From assembly GCA_903918595.1 (NCBI GenBank), contig CAIXFB010000335.1:1-11845 (forward strand): a DNA stretch of 11,845 nt, given 5' to 3'. Of the stretch, positions 5,143 through 11,845 are shown piece after piece. The notes beneath the pieces were generated by a model. It was not told the origin of the DNA. It saw only the letters and a list, made by a program, of their open reading frames with translations, and did no database searches. The translations under genes and the position numbers were made by a program. Position 1 is the first letter of the stretch, and each line of letters opens with the position of its first letter. Origin of the DNA: an uncultured Actinomycetes bacterium. GTDB lineage: Bacteria > Actinomycetota > Actinomycetes > S36-B12.

Positions 5143-6176
5143 TGGAGCACCTCACTTAGTTCGCTGGGCATCGTTCCAGGGGTCATGTCATAGATGACCC
5201 ACATGGTTCTGGTCGAATACTTGTCGTACACCGAGCGTGCTCGATGATTGTCATCAGCTGTAATCCACCTGACGACAGTCCATTGGCGCTCCGCTGATAT
5301 TGACCGGAGACGATCAAGCAGCGCGTCTACAGCCCCTGATCCACGCATGTTCGAATCCACGAGGAGATCATCAAGGAAGCAGCCCTCACTGGCGGCAAGC
5401 GGGCGGGTAAATGGACGGAAATGAGCTAAACCCACAAGTTCCCCACCGGATGTCTCCGCGACGATTCCTGACTCCGGGTGGTCTGGGTCCATCAACCAGG
5501 ACCACACGACATCTTGATGCTCTGCTGAAACAGCAACTCGGTAATGCTCCGCGTACTGGCTATAGAGCCCACGCCATTGCGCTTTATCGTTCTCGGCAAC
5601 GGGCCGCACATTGATGCCGGCCCCGTCCGTGTCGATGCGAGGCGTCGCGTCGGTATTGCCCGGGGCCATGTCGTAGGTGACCCACATCGTCCTGAGGGCA
5701 AATCGGTCATACATGCGGCGAGCGCGAAAATTATCGTCCGCTGTGATCCATCGGACGACCGTCCACCCACGATCAACGCAGATTTGCCGAAGCGAGTGCA
5801 TCAGCGCATCGGCCGCACCGGAGCCATGCGCCGCACGATCCACAAGAAGGTCATCGAGGAAGCAACCGGTGGTCCCTGACAATGGTCGAGGGAACGGCCG
5901 AAAATGCGCAAGTCCGATCATTCGACCTTCGGAGTCATAGGCTCCGATACCTTCGAGCGGGTAGTCCGGGTCCATCAGCCATTGCCAAACTCGCGACTGG
6001 TTCTCATCAAGAACGGGGACCGTGTAGTGCTCGGCAAACTGCGGATACAGCACCCGCCAGGCCGCCTCATCTTCAACCCTGAGTGGGCGCACGACCAAGC
6101 CTTTGGCGGCAGCGAGGAATTGCTCCCTGCCTACATACACCGGCGCGGATGGTTCACCAGCGGGGATAGCGGTCAT
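5139..6176 (-). CDS. Tandem GNAT N-acetyltransferase (two fused domains)
   Basis: This 345-residue protein holds two GNAT domains in a row, about residues 28-172 and 188-333. GNAT enzymes transfer an acyl group from acyl-CoA to an amine. The acetyl-CoA pyrophosphate loop (motif A, R/Q-x-x-G-x-G/A) is seen as AAHGSGAADAL (115-125) and NMRGSGAVDAL (276-286). Both are preceded by GCFLDDLLVD and followed by WTVVRWITADDN, then R-x-x-YD and RTMWV.YDM.PG. The second halves of the repeats are about two thirds identical by eye, so this is an internal duplication. The first loop has HGSGAA, the second the more typical RGSGAV. The ATG at 6176 overlaps the permease stop (ATGA), with no good Shine-Dalgarno, so translation is probably coupled. 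Its position between importer and catabolic genes suggests an amine substrate or product of the same pathway, which is inference. Confidence 0.9.
   Translation of the reverse strand: MTAIPAGEPSAPVYVGREQFLAAAKGLVVRPLRVEDEAAWRVLYPQFAEHYTVPVLDENQSRVWQWLMDPDYPLEGIGAYDSEGRMIGLAHFRPFPRPLSGTTGCFLDDLLVDRAAHGSGAADALMHSLRQICVDRGWTVVRWITADDNFRARRMYDRFALRTMWVTYDMAPGNTDATPRIDTDGAGINVRPVAENDKAQWRGLYSQYAEHYRVAVSAEHQDVVWSWLMDPDHPESGIVAETSGGELVGLAHFRPFTRPLAASEGCFLDDLLVDSNMRGSGAVDALLDRLRSISAERQWTVVRWITADDNHRARSVYDKYSTRTMWVIYDMTPGTMPSELSEVLQ
5178..5615 (-). repeat. GNAT repeat unit 2 (C-terminal domain)
   Basis: This segment encodes about residues 188-333 of the tandem acetyltransferase. It matches unit 1 strongly over GLAHFRPF, GCFLDDLLVD, WTVVRWITADDN and RTMWV, and also over the front half (HYRVAVSAEHQ..WSWLMDPDHP against HYTVPVLDENQ..WQWLMDPDYP). 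Confidence 0.8.
5661..6095 (-). repeat. GNAT repeat unit 1 (N-terminal domain)
   Basis: This segment encodes about residues 28-172 of the tandem acetyltransferase and is the direct-repeat partner of 5178-5615. The two units are separated by a short linker of about 15 residues (173-187). Confidence 0.8.
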
Positions 6177-7228
6177 GATGCAGAAGACTCTGGGGATTTG
6201 CGACGCGCGAACCAGTCAGCAACCTCGGTGCCTCCCGTGATCCCCGATGGCCGAACTATGAGCACAATCAACAAGATGAGAGCGAGCACCATCTCAGTGA
6301 GCCCTGGGAAGTCGATGATGGGAATCGGCCCCAAACCCTGCGTCTCCAGTGTGCGGAAAAACTCACTCAACACCTGCACAACGAGAACACCGACAACCGC
6401 GCCGGTCAGTGATCCCATTCCACCGATGACGAGCATCGCCACGATAAAGAAGGTGAGTGCGAAGCCGAACGTCGTCGCGGAGAACGTAGATATGTAGTGG
6501 CCATAAAGAGCGCCCCCCGTGGCTGCGACCATGCAGCTCAGAGTCCAACCGACCAGTCGCTCCTTCGGTATTGAGATACCGATGGACATTGATGCCTTGT
6601 CATCCTCGCGAGTTGCAATGAGCCGGCGCCCGTTCCGCGAAACCTGGAAGAGCGCTGCCACGGCAATGGCGAGTACCACCCCAGCAAGAGCCCACCAGAG
6701 AGTTGCTTCCTTGGGTACACCCACCATCGTGCTCTCGCCACGGGTGACTGCCTTCCACTTGGTGACCACTACCTGCACCACGACCAAGAATGCGAGGGTG
6801 GCGATGCCAGCGGAGAGGCCGGAGAGGCGAACAAGGGGAACGCCCACAATAACTGCGACGACACCGGTGAACAGGACTGCCACGACTATGCCAGCGGGGA
6901 CAGGAAGGGAAAACTCCACAATCCACGACAAGAAGCCGGGCATGTCAGGAAAAAGACTGGGCTTCTGTTCGACCGGGATGGTCAGCAACGCGGACGTATA
7001 GGCGGCGATCATGGCGAAGGCAACAGAACCAAACGAGATGACACCTGAATTGCCCGAGAAGATATGGAGACCCACCACCATGACCATCAAGATCATGGCC
7101 GTCGAGGCTCGTTGCACCAAGGAGATGTCATTGGTGACGGCAATAAGCACCGTGATGACAATCAACGGGATGATGAGGGGAAGGGCCAAGAACACCCATC
7201 GGGACCAGGCAGAGACGCGATCATTCAT
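6173..7228 (-). CDS. LivM-type ABC permease
   Basis: This 351-residue integral membrane protein belongs to the branched-chain-amino-acid-type (HAAT) ABC permeases, LivM branch. Hydrophobic helices run through most of its length, for example residues 12-31, 41-58 and 66-82, with further helices to about 330. The family's cytoplasmic coupling region is visible as GRRLIATREDDKASMSIGISI, and GGMGSLTGAVVG is the conserved loop before the last helices. The end IVLIVRPSGITG is the usual LivH/LivM C-terminal signature, followed by a short charged tail. Its ATG shares one base with the LivH stop (TGATG), and its stop overlaps the acetyltransferase start. With LivH it forms the heterodimeric transmembrane channel. 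The substrate cannot be read from the permease; HAAT systems carry amino acids, urea and short amides. Confidence 0.92.
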   Translation of the reverse strand: MNDRVSAWSRWVFLALPLIIPLIVITVLIAVTNDISLVQRASTAMILMVMVVGLHIFSGNSGVISFGSVAFAMIAAYTSALLTIPVEQKPSLFPDMPGFLSWIVEFSLPVPAGIVVAVLFTGVVAVIVGVPLVRLSGLSAGIATLAFLVVVQVVVTKWKAVTRGESTMVGVPKEATLWWALAGVVLAIAVAALFQVSRNGRRLIATREDDKASMSIGISIPKERLVGWTLSCMVAATGGALYGHYISTFSATTFGFALTFFIVAMLVIGGMGSLTGAVVGVLVVQVLSEFFRTLETQGLGPIPIIDFPGLTEMVLALILLIVLIVRPSGITGGTEVADWFARRKSPESSAS

Positions 7229-8100
7229 CAGACTCGGGCTCCCTTGGCTGCGATCAATCCGCTCGGGCGGATAAGAAGAACAACAATCACGATCGTGTAC
7301 AGGAATGCATCGGCAAAGACCCGCAGTTCGAGCGGAAGGAGCGCATTGAGCAGCGTATAGGCGAAGCCCATCAAGAAGCCGCCGAGTGCAGCTCCCACCA
7401 TGCTTCCTAGCCCACCGATCACCGCGCCAACGAATGCAATCAGAACGATAGATTCACCGCTCGACCAACTCACATTTGTGCGTGTGGCGAAGAAAAGCAT
7501 CGATACGATCGCAGCAATCACGCCCGAGATGACGAACGCGGATGCTATGACGCGATTCGACTTGATTCCGACCAGTCTGGCCATATCGACATCTTCCGTC
7601 GAGGCCCGCAGTTGAATTCCGATGTTGGTCTTCTTCAGCAGGAGCGTGAGCGCCAACATGATCGAGATGGCTACGACGACTGTGATGATCGTTTGCCGCG
7701 AGATGAACAAATCTCCGACCACATACTGAACGGAAAGTTCCGAGAACTGCTCCAATGGTCGCGGATTAGCGCCGAAGGCAACACGCGCTGCTTGCTGCAA
7801 AAACTGTGCCAGCGCGAAGGACGTAATCAACATCGTCATCGCCGTGGCCGCACGGACAGGACGGAAAGCTAGACGTTCCATCAGCAACGATGCAATGACC
7901 ACGACCAAGATTGTGCCGAGGATGATTGCCCACCATGGCTGCTGTCGCAACATGATGATGCTGAAGCCGCCGATCATGACCAGCTGACCGTATGCGAAGT
8001 TCATCAGCCCCATGACGCTGAAGACAAGGGCTAGACCGAGGGTCATCAATGCATACAGCGAACCGGTTCCAATTGCATCCACTACGTATTGAAGATACAT
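7228..8100 (-). CDS. LivH-type ABC permease
   Basis: This is a 290-residue inner-membrane permease of the LivH branch of HAAT transporters. It opens with YLQYVVDAIGTGSLYALMTLGLALVF and GLMNFAYGQLVMIGG, the typical LivH start (family consensus G-x-x-N-F-A-x-G-x-x-x-M). It carries the coupling-loop segment GIQLRASTEDVDMARLVGI and AVIGGLGSMVGAALGG, and ends LLIRPSGLIAAKG. I chose ATG at 8100, one base after the livF stop; an upstream in-frame ATG at 8187 would add 29 polar residues inside livF and break the hydrophobic N-terminus. It partners LivM in the channel. Length and motifs are normal, with no sign of damage. Confidence 0.93.
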   Translation of the reverse strand: MYLQYVVDAIGTGSLYALMTLGLALVFSVMGLMNFAYGQLVMIGGFSIIMLRQQPWWAIILGTILVVVIASLLMERLAFRPVRAATAMTMLITSFALAQFLQQAARVAFGANPRPLEQFSELSVQYVVGDLFISRQTIITVVVAISIMLALTLLLKKTNIGIQLRASTEDVDMARLVGIKSNRVIASAFVISGVIAAIVSMLFFATRTNVSWSSGESIVLIAFVGAVIGGLGSMVGAALGGFLMGFAYTLLNALLPLELRVFADAFLYTIVIVVLLIRPSGLIAAKGARV

Positions 8101-8101
8101 C

Positions 8102-8824
8102 TCAGACCGTCCCGAAGTTGAGGTAATCGGCCTCGATCTTGGCCACGTCGACTTGATCGCCGCCCCGCGCCTCGGTCGAAATGACACCGCCCGTCCTCAT
8201 GACGTAGTAGCGATCTGACGCGATGATTGCTTGGGCTGCATTCTGTTCGATCAGAAGAATCGACACTCCTTGCTCGTTGAGCTCCTTCAGCAGGTCAAAC
8301 ACTTGCTGAACGATCAGTGGCGCAAGGCCGAGGGACGGCTCGTCGAGCAGCAGCATCGTCGGTGAGCTCATCAGCGCCCGGGCGATTGCGAGTTGCTGCT
8401 GCTCACCCCCCGATAGCAGCCCAGCCATTCGGCTCGAGTACTTGCCCAGCACGGGGAAGCGATCGATCATCGAGTCGAGATTCTTCAGATTCGCAGAACG
8501 GTCACGACTGATCGTCGCTCCGACCACAAGGTTCTCGCGAACCGTGAGCCTCGTGAAGATGTGGCGGCCCTCGGGCACAACCGCAATGCCCATCCGCAAA
8601 ATGTCACCGGAATCCATCTGAGTAATGTCGCGATCCTTGAACCAGATGCTTCCGCTGGTGGGCCGCACCACGCCAGCGATTGCCTTCACGGTTGAGCTCT
8701 TGCCCACACCGTTGTGCCCGATGAGGGAGACGAACTCTCCCTCGTCGACGTGGATGCTGAGGCCCTTCACCGCAACTGCGCGACCATAGGTAATGCTGAT
8801 CTGGTCTAACTTGAGCAGGCTCAT
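8102..8824 (-). CDS. LivF-type ABC transporter ATPase
   Basis: This is a 240-residue ABC ATPase of the LivF branch, the usual length. Walker A is GHNGVGKSS (36-44), the signature is LSGGEQQQLAIARAL (137-151), and Walker B is MLLLDEP (157-163). After it comes LLIEQN (190-195), where Q194 stands in for the switch histidine as is usual in LivF. VVPEGRHIF (82-90) is a further LivF hallmark. I chose ATG at 8824, overlapping the livG stop in an ATGA, with AAGGAG 5 bases upstream; the longer in-frame start at 8929 adds 35 non-homologous residues inside livG. It should pair with LivG to power uptake through LivH/LivM. Confidence 0.94.
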   Translation of the reverse strand: MSLLKLDQISITYGRAVAVKGLSIHVDEGEFVSLIGHNGVGKSSTVKAIAGVVRPTSGSIWFKDRDITQMDSGDILRMGIAVVPEGRHIFTRLTVRENLVVGATISRDRSANLKNLDSMIDRFPVLGKYSSRMAGLLSGGEQQQLAIARALMSSPTMLLLDEPSLGLAPLIVQQVFDLLKELNEQGVSILLIEQNAAQAIIASDRYYVMRTGGVISTEARGGDQVDVAKIEADYLNFGTV

Positions 8825-9561
8825 GAGCGCTCCTTGCCGAAGTATGCCTCGATAACGGCTGGATTGGTACGGATTTCCTGCGGGGTTCCCACAGCGATCG
8901 TTTTGCCCGAATCCATGACATGGATCCACTCGCAGACACCGAAGATGACGGACATGTCATGCTCGACGAGAAGCACGCCACAGCCAAGTTCGCGACACAG
9001 ATCAACAATGGTCAATGAGAGTTCAGCTGTCTCATCCTCATCCAGACCTGCTGCGGGCTCGTCCAGCAGGAGCATGTCAGGTTTGGTCGCCACCGCGCGG
9101 GCGATCCCAGCCCTGCGCTCATCTCCCAGAGCGACATTGCCTGCGCTTTCCAGTGCCAGATGTTTGATATTGAGCAATTCCAAGATGCCGTATGCGAAAT
9201 CCCGCCCCTTGGCACCATTCAATCCCTGGTTCATGGCGCCGAGCTCGACGTTCTCGAGAACTGTCAGCGTCTTGAAAATTCGCGTGTCCTGGAAAGAACG
9301 CACCAGGCCATGCTGGGAGATTCTCGTGGGAGACCATCCGGTGATGTCCTTGTCGCCAAGGACAACCCTCCCCGCGGTCAGCGGCACGAAGCCGCTGACC
9401 GCGTTGAAGAGGGTTGATTTGCCGGCACCATTTGGCCCGATCAAACCCGTGATTCGACCCCGTTGAACTTCAAGGTCCACGTCATCGACGGCTTTCACCC
9501 CATCGAAGTGGACACTGAGCCCATGGGTCACGAGCTGATCAGATCGATCGCTTTCAACCAT
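8821..9561 (-). CDS. LivG-type ABC transporter ATPase
   Basis: This is a 246-residue ABC ATPase of the LivG branch. Walker A is GPNGAGKST (42-50), the Q-loop glutamine is Q91 in VRSFQ, Walker B is MLLLDEP (163-169) and the switch histidine is H201 in LVEHDM. AAGLDEDET (170-178) is the usual LivG stretch after Walker B. The signature motif is unusual: ALGDERRAGIARAV (144-157), where LivG proteins usually read L(S/P)YGxQRRLEIARAL. The ATG at 9561 has GGAAGG further upstream (about 11-12 bases), which is a long spacing. It is the first ATPase gene after the binding-protein gene and overlaps livF by 4 bases, so the two are probably made in equal amounts. Confidence 0.93.
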   Translation of the reverse strand: MVESDRSDQLVTHGLSVHFDGVKAVDDVDLEVQRGRITGLIGPNGAGKSTLFNAVSGFVPLTAGRVVLGDKDITGWSPTRISQHGLVRSFQDTRIFKTLTVLENVELGAMNQGLNGAKGRDFAYGILELLNIKHLALESAGNVALGDERRAGIARAVATKPDMLLLDEPAAGLDEDETAELSLTIVDLCRELGCGVLLVEHDMSVIFGVCEWIHVMDSGKTIAVGTPQEIRTNPAVIEAYFGKERS

Positions 9562-9612
9562 CAGGTACCGACACCTTCCTCTTGTTGCTGATTCGTTACT
9601 GCTAAGCGTCGT

Positions 9613-9637
9613 CAGTCTTCCTGTATCAGGAGGACTG
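9613..9637 (-). terminator. Stem-loop spanning the binding-protein stop codon
   Basis: On the minus strand CAGTCCTCCTG and CAGGAAGACTG form an 11-bp stem with one C/A mismatch and a three-base loop (ATA). The stop codon TGA (9626-9628) is at the tip. No T-run follows, so it is not a clear intrinsic terminator. Such stem-loops after binding-protein genes are known to protect the upstream mRNA, raising binding protein over the membrane parts; that role here is inference. Confidence 0.5.
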
Positions 9638-10945
9638 GGCCGCCTCGCAGGGGTTGCCCGGATCTACTGCCGCGATCTTGTCCGGCGTGATCAAGGTGAC
9701 GAACTTGCCCTTGCCATTCTGGTACTCCACAACGCGCTGCTGACGACCTGTCGTGTGGTGGCAGGTCTCTGACCAAGCGATCGGGCCGGTCAGGTAATCA
9801 GTCGGAGGCAGAGTTTCGAATGCCTTGATGATCGACGGGCCATCAGTGGCACCCGCCTGCTCGACAGCGGCCTTCAGGGCCTTGCCGAGCTCGTAGGACA
9901 GCACCGCGTAAGACAGGTACGGATCAATACCGGTCTTGGCCTTGAACGCATCAGCGAAGACCTTCACCTGAGGATTGGGGTCACCCTCACAGTACGCAGG
10001 CATGCATGCGAACGGCAGAGAGTAGAACTCGCTGATGTCCGGGATCGCGCCCGTGACGAGGGTTCCATCAACAGCCCCACCCGGCATCATGATGGGGGTG
10101 TCAATACCCGCGTCACGAATAGCCTTGATCATCGTCGTAGCGGCCGGAACCACTGACGGGACGATGATGACGTCTGCATCCTTGGCAGCATCGCGAGCGC
10201 GGGTCACGTTTGCAGCAGGATCGAGCTGCTCATTGCCCGTGAATACGTCCTCGCCGATGACCTCGCCACCGAGCTCAGTGAAGCGTCCCTTGAAGTACGC
10301 ACCGAGGGACTTGGTGTACTCAAGCAGATCGTCCTGAAGGACGTATGCCTTCGTCCAGCCCTTGTCCTCGAAGGCGAATTCAGCAGCAGCCGAACCCTTG
10401 AACGCGTTACCCGGCGATGGGCTCAGCGACATGGGGCCAATGGTGACCAGGTCAGTACCCTTGCGGTCACCCAGGCACAGTGAGAGTGCCGGGATGTTGT
10501 TGGCCTGAGCGACCGTCGCGGCAGGTGCAGCAAAGTCAAAGTCACAGGTGGTGACAATGATATTTGCGCCCGCAGCTACGGCTTCCTCGGCGATCTGTGT
10601 GGTGAGTGCCGGGTCAGACTTTGTGTCCGTCCAGGTCACAGTCGCCTGCTGACCGGCGATGCCACCAGCAGCGTTGATCTCGTCGATCGCCATTGTGAAT
10701 GCCTCAGCGGGCTGGATATCGAAGGGCGAAATGATGCCGGTCTTGGCAGCAACGATGTGGATGTTGAGCGGCTCGACTCCTCCGCTTGCTCCCTCATCGA
10801 CAACTGCCTCTTCGACAACTTCCTCAGCAGATGACTCCGCAGGTGCTGCGGTGTCCTCGGTCGATGCAGTATCGCCCGAGCTGCACGCAGCCAGCAGGAG
10901 AGTGGCCGCGGCCACAACTCCGATCCAACTCTTCTTCATCTTCAT
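9626..10945 (-). CDS. ABC transporter substrate-binding lipoprotein (LivK-like, PBP type I)
   Basis: This 439-residue extracytoplasmic solute receptor feeds the LivFGHM importer. The signal peptide is short (MKMKKSWIG, then a hydrophobic stretch) with lipobox LLAAC, so the lipidated cysteine is C21. Residues 22-58 are a flexible Ser/Ala/Glu-rich linker. The periplasmic-binding-protein type I domain follows, with the typical AIDEINAAGGIAGQQ (86-100) and DTKSDPALTTQIAEEAVAAGANIIV (107-131). Further cysteines (C134, C157 and a pair near FACMPAYCEG) may form disulfides. I chose ATG at 10945, with AAGGAG 5 bases upstream. The ligand is unknown; the neighbouring amide-opening genes suggest a cyclic amide or related compound rather than a branched-chain amino acid. 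Confidence 0.93.
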   Translation of the reverse strand: MKMKKSWIGVVAAATLLLAACSSGDTASTEDTAAPAESSAEEVVEEAVVDEGASGGVEPLNIHIVAAKTGIISPFDIQPAEAFTMAIDEINAAGGIAGQQATVTWTDTKSDPALTTQIAEEAVAAGANIIVTTCDFDFAAPAATVAQANNIPALSLCLGDRKGTDLVTIGPMSLSPSPGNAFKGSAAAEFAFEDKGWTKAYVLQDDLLEYTKSLGAYFKGRFTELGGEVIGEDVFTGNEQLDPAANVTRARDAAKDADVIIVPSVVPAATTMIKAIRDAGIDTPIMMPGGAVDGTLVTGAIPDISEFYSLPFACMPAYCEGDPNPQVKVFADAFKAKTGIDPYLSYAVLSYELGKALKAAVEQAGATDGPSIIKAFETLPPTDYLTGPIAWSETCHHTTGRQQRVVEYQNGKGKFVTLITPDKIAAVDPGNPCEAAQSS

Positions 10946-10994
10946 TCATTCTCCTTAGTGGGTGTGGCGACGCCGGGGGGAAGTCACCACGATT
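10946..10994 (-). promoter_or_regulatory. Short gap between hyuB and the binding-protein gene
   Basis: These 49 bases hold the binding-protein Shine-Dalgarno AAGGAG (10951-10956). I see no clear promoter or terminator, so the binding-protein gene is probably co-transcribed with hyuB. Confidence 0.4.
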
Positions 10995-11845
10995 TCACGC
11001 AACGGACCAGTAATCCACCGCTCTCTTACTCAGCAGATCCCGGAATTGCTGCGTGGTCTTTGGGAAGAGTTCGCCGGAACCCCAGTCGACGATCACTCCG
11101 TACTGCCTGATGAGATCCAGGTCGCTCAGCTCTCCTGATCGGAAGCGCGCTGCTACTGATTCCGGATCCTCTGAGAGACGACCCAGACGCTTCATCCGGA
11201 TGTCATCTCTACTCGCCAGCGTAGCGGCCTCGTCAATGCTGTAGAGGTCGAGGTCAGGATCGACAGCAAGCACAACGACCCCATAGTCGATGAGCGCGCG
11301 TTCGATGGACACGTAGCCGTCGATGACGTCCTCGAGCACCTCAAGGGCCGGGCGTTCCAATGGATCCCCATAGCCGCCGCCACCAGCAGACGGGCGAGTG
11401 AAACTATCACCTGATTGGACAGCCACGTTCGAGAAGACCGCGCCGAGGTACCGCTCTTGATCGGTGCCCTTGTTCAGCCACACTCCATGCGGGGTCGAGG
11501 GCAGCCCGCCGGCAACCCCCCAGGCGATGTTGCGCGCCCTATCGCAGCAGTAGCTCATGACGGACTTCTCAGCCTGGGTGAGGGTGCCACCCTTCTCGAC
11601 ACCGCAACCGCCGCGGAACCTGCCCGGACCACCTGAGTCGGTAACGATCTCGTGCCTGTCGGTGATGACCGGAGTGAGCCTCTCTTGGCCCTCAAATGGC
11701 TGGACAGCCAGGCCTACTCCGAAGAGTGGAGAGGTGCAGTTGGTGCCGTCCTTGCCGTTACGACCACCCCAGCCCCCGACCATCCAGTCGTACCACATGA
11801 AGAATGACCCATCACCTTTTCGACCGTCCCTGCCCCCCACGAGCA
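10995..11845 (-). CDS. Hydantoinase B/oxoprolinase (HyuB) subunit, C-terminal part
   Basis: The gene is cut by the right edge; 283 residues of the C-terminal half are visible, and HyuB proteins are usually about 520-600 residues. HyuB with HyuA forms ATP-dependent hydantoinases/oxoprolinases that open cyclic amides; relatives are the acetone and acetophenone carboxylases. Family motifs are DSGGPGRFRGGCGVEKGG, GLPSTPHG and the diagnostic GGGGYGDPLERP, followed by VLEDVIDGYVSIERALIDYGVVV. Beyond that end point there is about 90 residues more, with DWGSGELFPKTTQQFRDLL near the C-terminus. The first valine after the edge (GTG at 11840) is in frame with sequence upstream and is not taken as the start. 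A HyuA partner is expected to the right. It is the first visible gene of the operon, 49 bases before the binding-protein gene. Confidence 0.88.
   Translation of the reverse strand, partial: LVGGRDGRKGDGSFFMWYDWMVGGWGGRNGKDGTNCTSPLFGVGLAVQPFEGQERLTPVITDRHEIVTDSGGPGRFRGGCGVEKGGTLTQAEKSVMSYCCDRARNIAWGVAGGLPSTPHGVWLNKGTDQERYLGAVFSNVAVQSGDSFTRPSAGGGGYGDPLERPALEVLEDVIDGYVSIERALIDYGVVVLAVDPDLDLYSIDEAATLASRDDIRMKRLGRLSEDPESVAARFRSGELSDLDLIRQYGVIVDWGSGELFPKTTQQFRDLLSKRAVDYWSVA

Noticed and set aside
5904..6497. Plus-strand open frame of 197 codons opposite the acetyltransferase and permease
   Set aside because: It spans two real minus-strand genes in antisense and shows no motif; it is Thr/Ser/Pro-rich as expected from a complement of membrane-protein codons.
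6173..10945. The importer as a branched-chain amino acid transporter
   Set aside because: The family fits, but HAAT importers carry many substrates including urea and amides, and the operon context points away from leucine-type ligands. No Liv gene symbols are given for that reason.
1..11845. CRISPR array, tRNA, rRNA, insertion sequence or attachment site
   Set aside because: No regularly spaced repeats, cloverleaf, transposase or flanking inverted repeats were seen. The only sizeable repeat is the coding duplication in the acetyltransferase.

Overview
The window looks like a piece of an actinobacterial chromosome. The base composition is moderately GC-rich by eye. The cold-shock protein has the compact actinobacterial form ([12 protein letters not shown] ... 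[10 protein letters not shown]). The substrate-binding protein is a lipoprotein with a short signal, an LLAAC lipobox and a long Ala/Ser/Glu-rich linker. I cannot name a genus.

Layout. Positions 1-430 hold one plus-strand gene, a CspA-type cold-shock protein, with a structured 5' leader and a perfect 15-bp stem as terminator. Everything from 523 to the right edge is on the minus strand and reads right to left as what looks like one operon of 13 genes. The first visible gene is cut by the window edge, so the promoter and the first genes lie outside. In transcription order: the C-terminal part of a hydantoinase B/oxoprolinase (HyuB) subunit; a substrate-binding lipoprotein; LivG- and LivF-type ATPases; LivH- and LivM-type permeases; a tandem (double) GNAT acetyltransferase; PxpA (LamB/YcsF); an 80-residue biotin carrier protein; a biotin carboxylase (AccC-like); PxpB (KipI/AHS1); PxpC (KipA/AHS2); and a small BauB-like cupin. 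Most junctions overlap or are a few bases apart (ATGA, GTGA and TGATG couplings).

How it may work (inference). The Liv-type ABC importer would bring in a small amide, probably a cyclic lactam, imide or ureide such as 5-oxoproline or a hydantoin. Two unrelated ATP-dependent amide-opening systems sit together: HyuB and PxpABC. The PxpB/PxpC pair is also homologous to the carboxyltransferase part of urea carboxylase. Here it is next to a stand-alone biotin carboxylase and a biotin carrier, so together these genes supply all the parts of a split urea-carboxylase-like enzyme plus PxpA. No allophanate hydrolase and no acyl-CoA carboxyltransferase (AccA/AccD) is visible. The most interesting reading is a biotin-dependent amide or lactam carboxylase/hydrolase whose substrate is not evident from sequence. 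PxpB and PxpC both look divergent from canonical 5-oxoprolinase subunits, so 5-oxoproline should not be assumed.

No tRNA, rRNA, CRISPR array, insertion sequence or transcription factor was recognised. The minus-strand genes leave no gap over 100 bp. The only larger non-coding stretches are 1-176 (csp leader) and 381-522 (terminator and convergent intergenic region).
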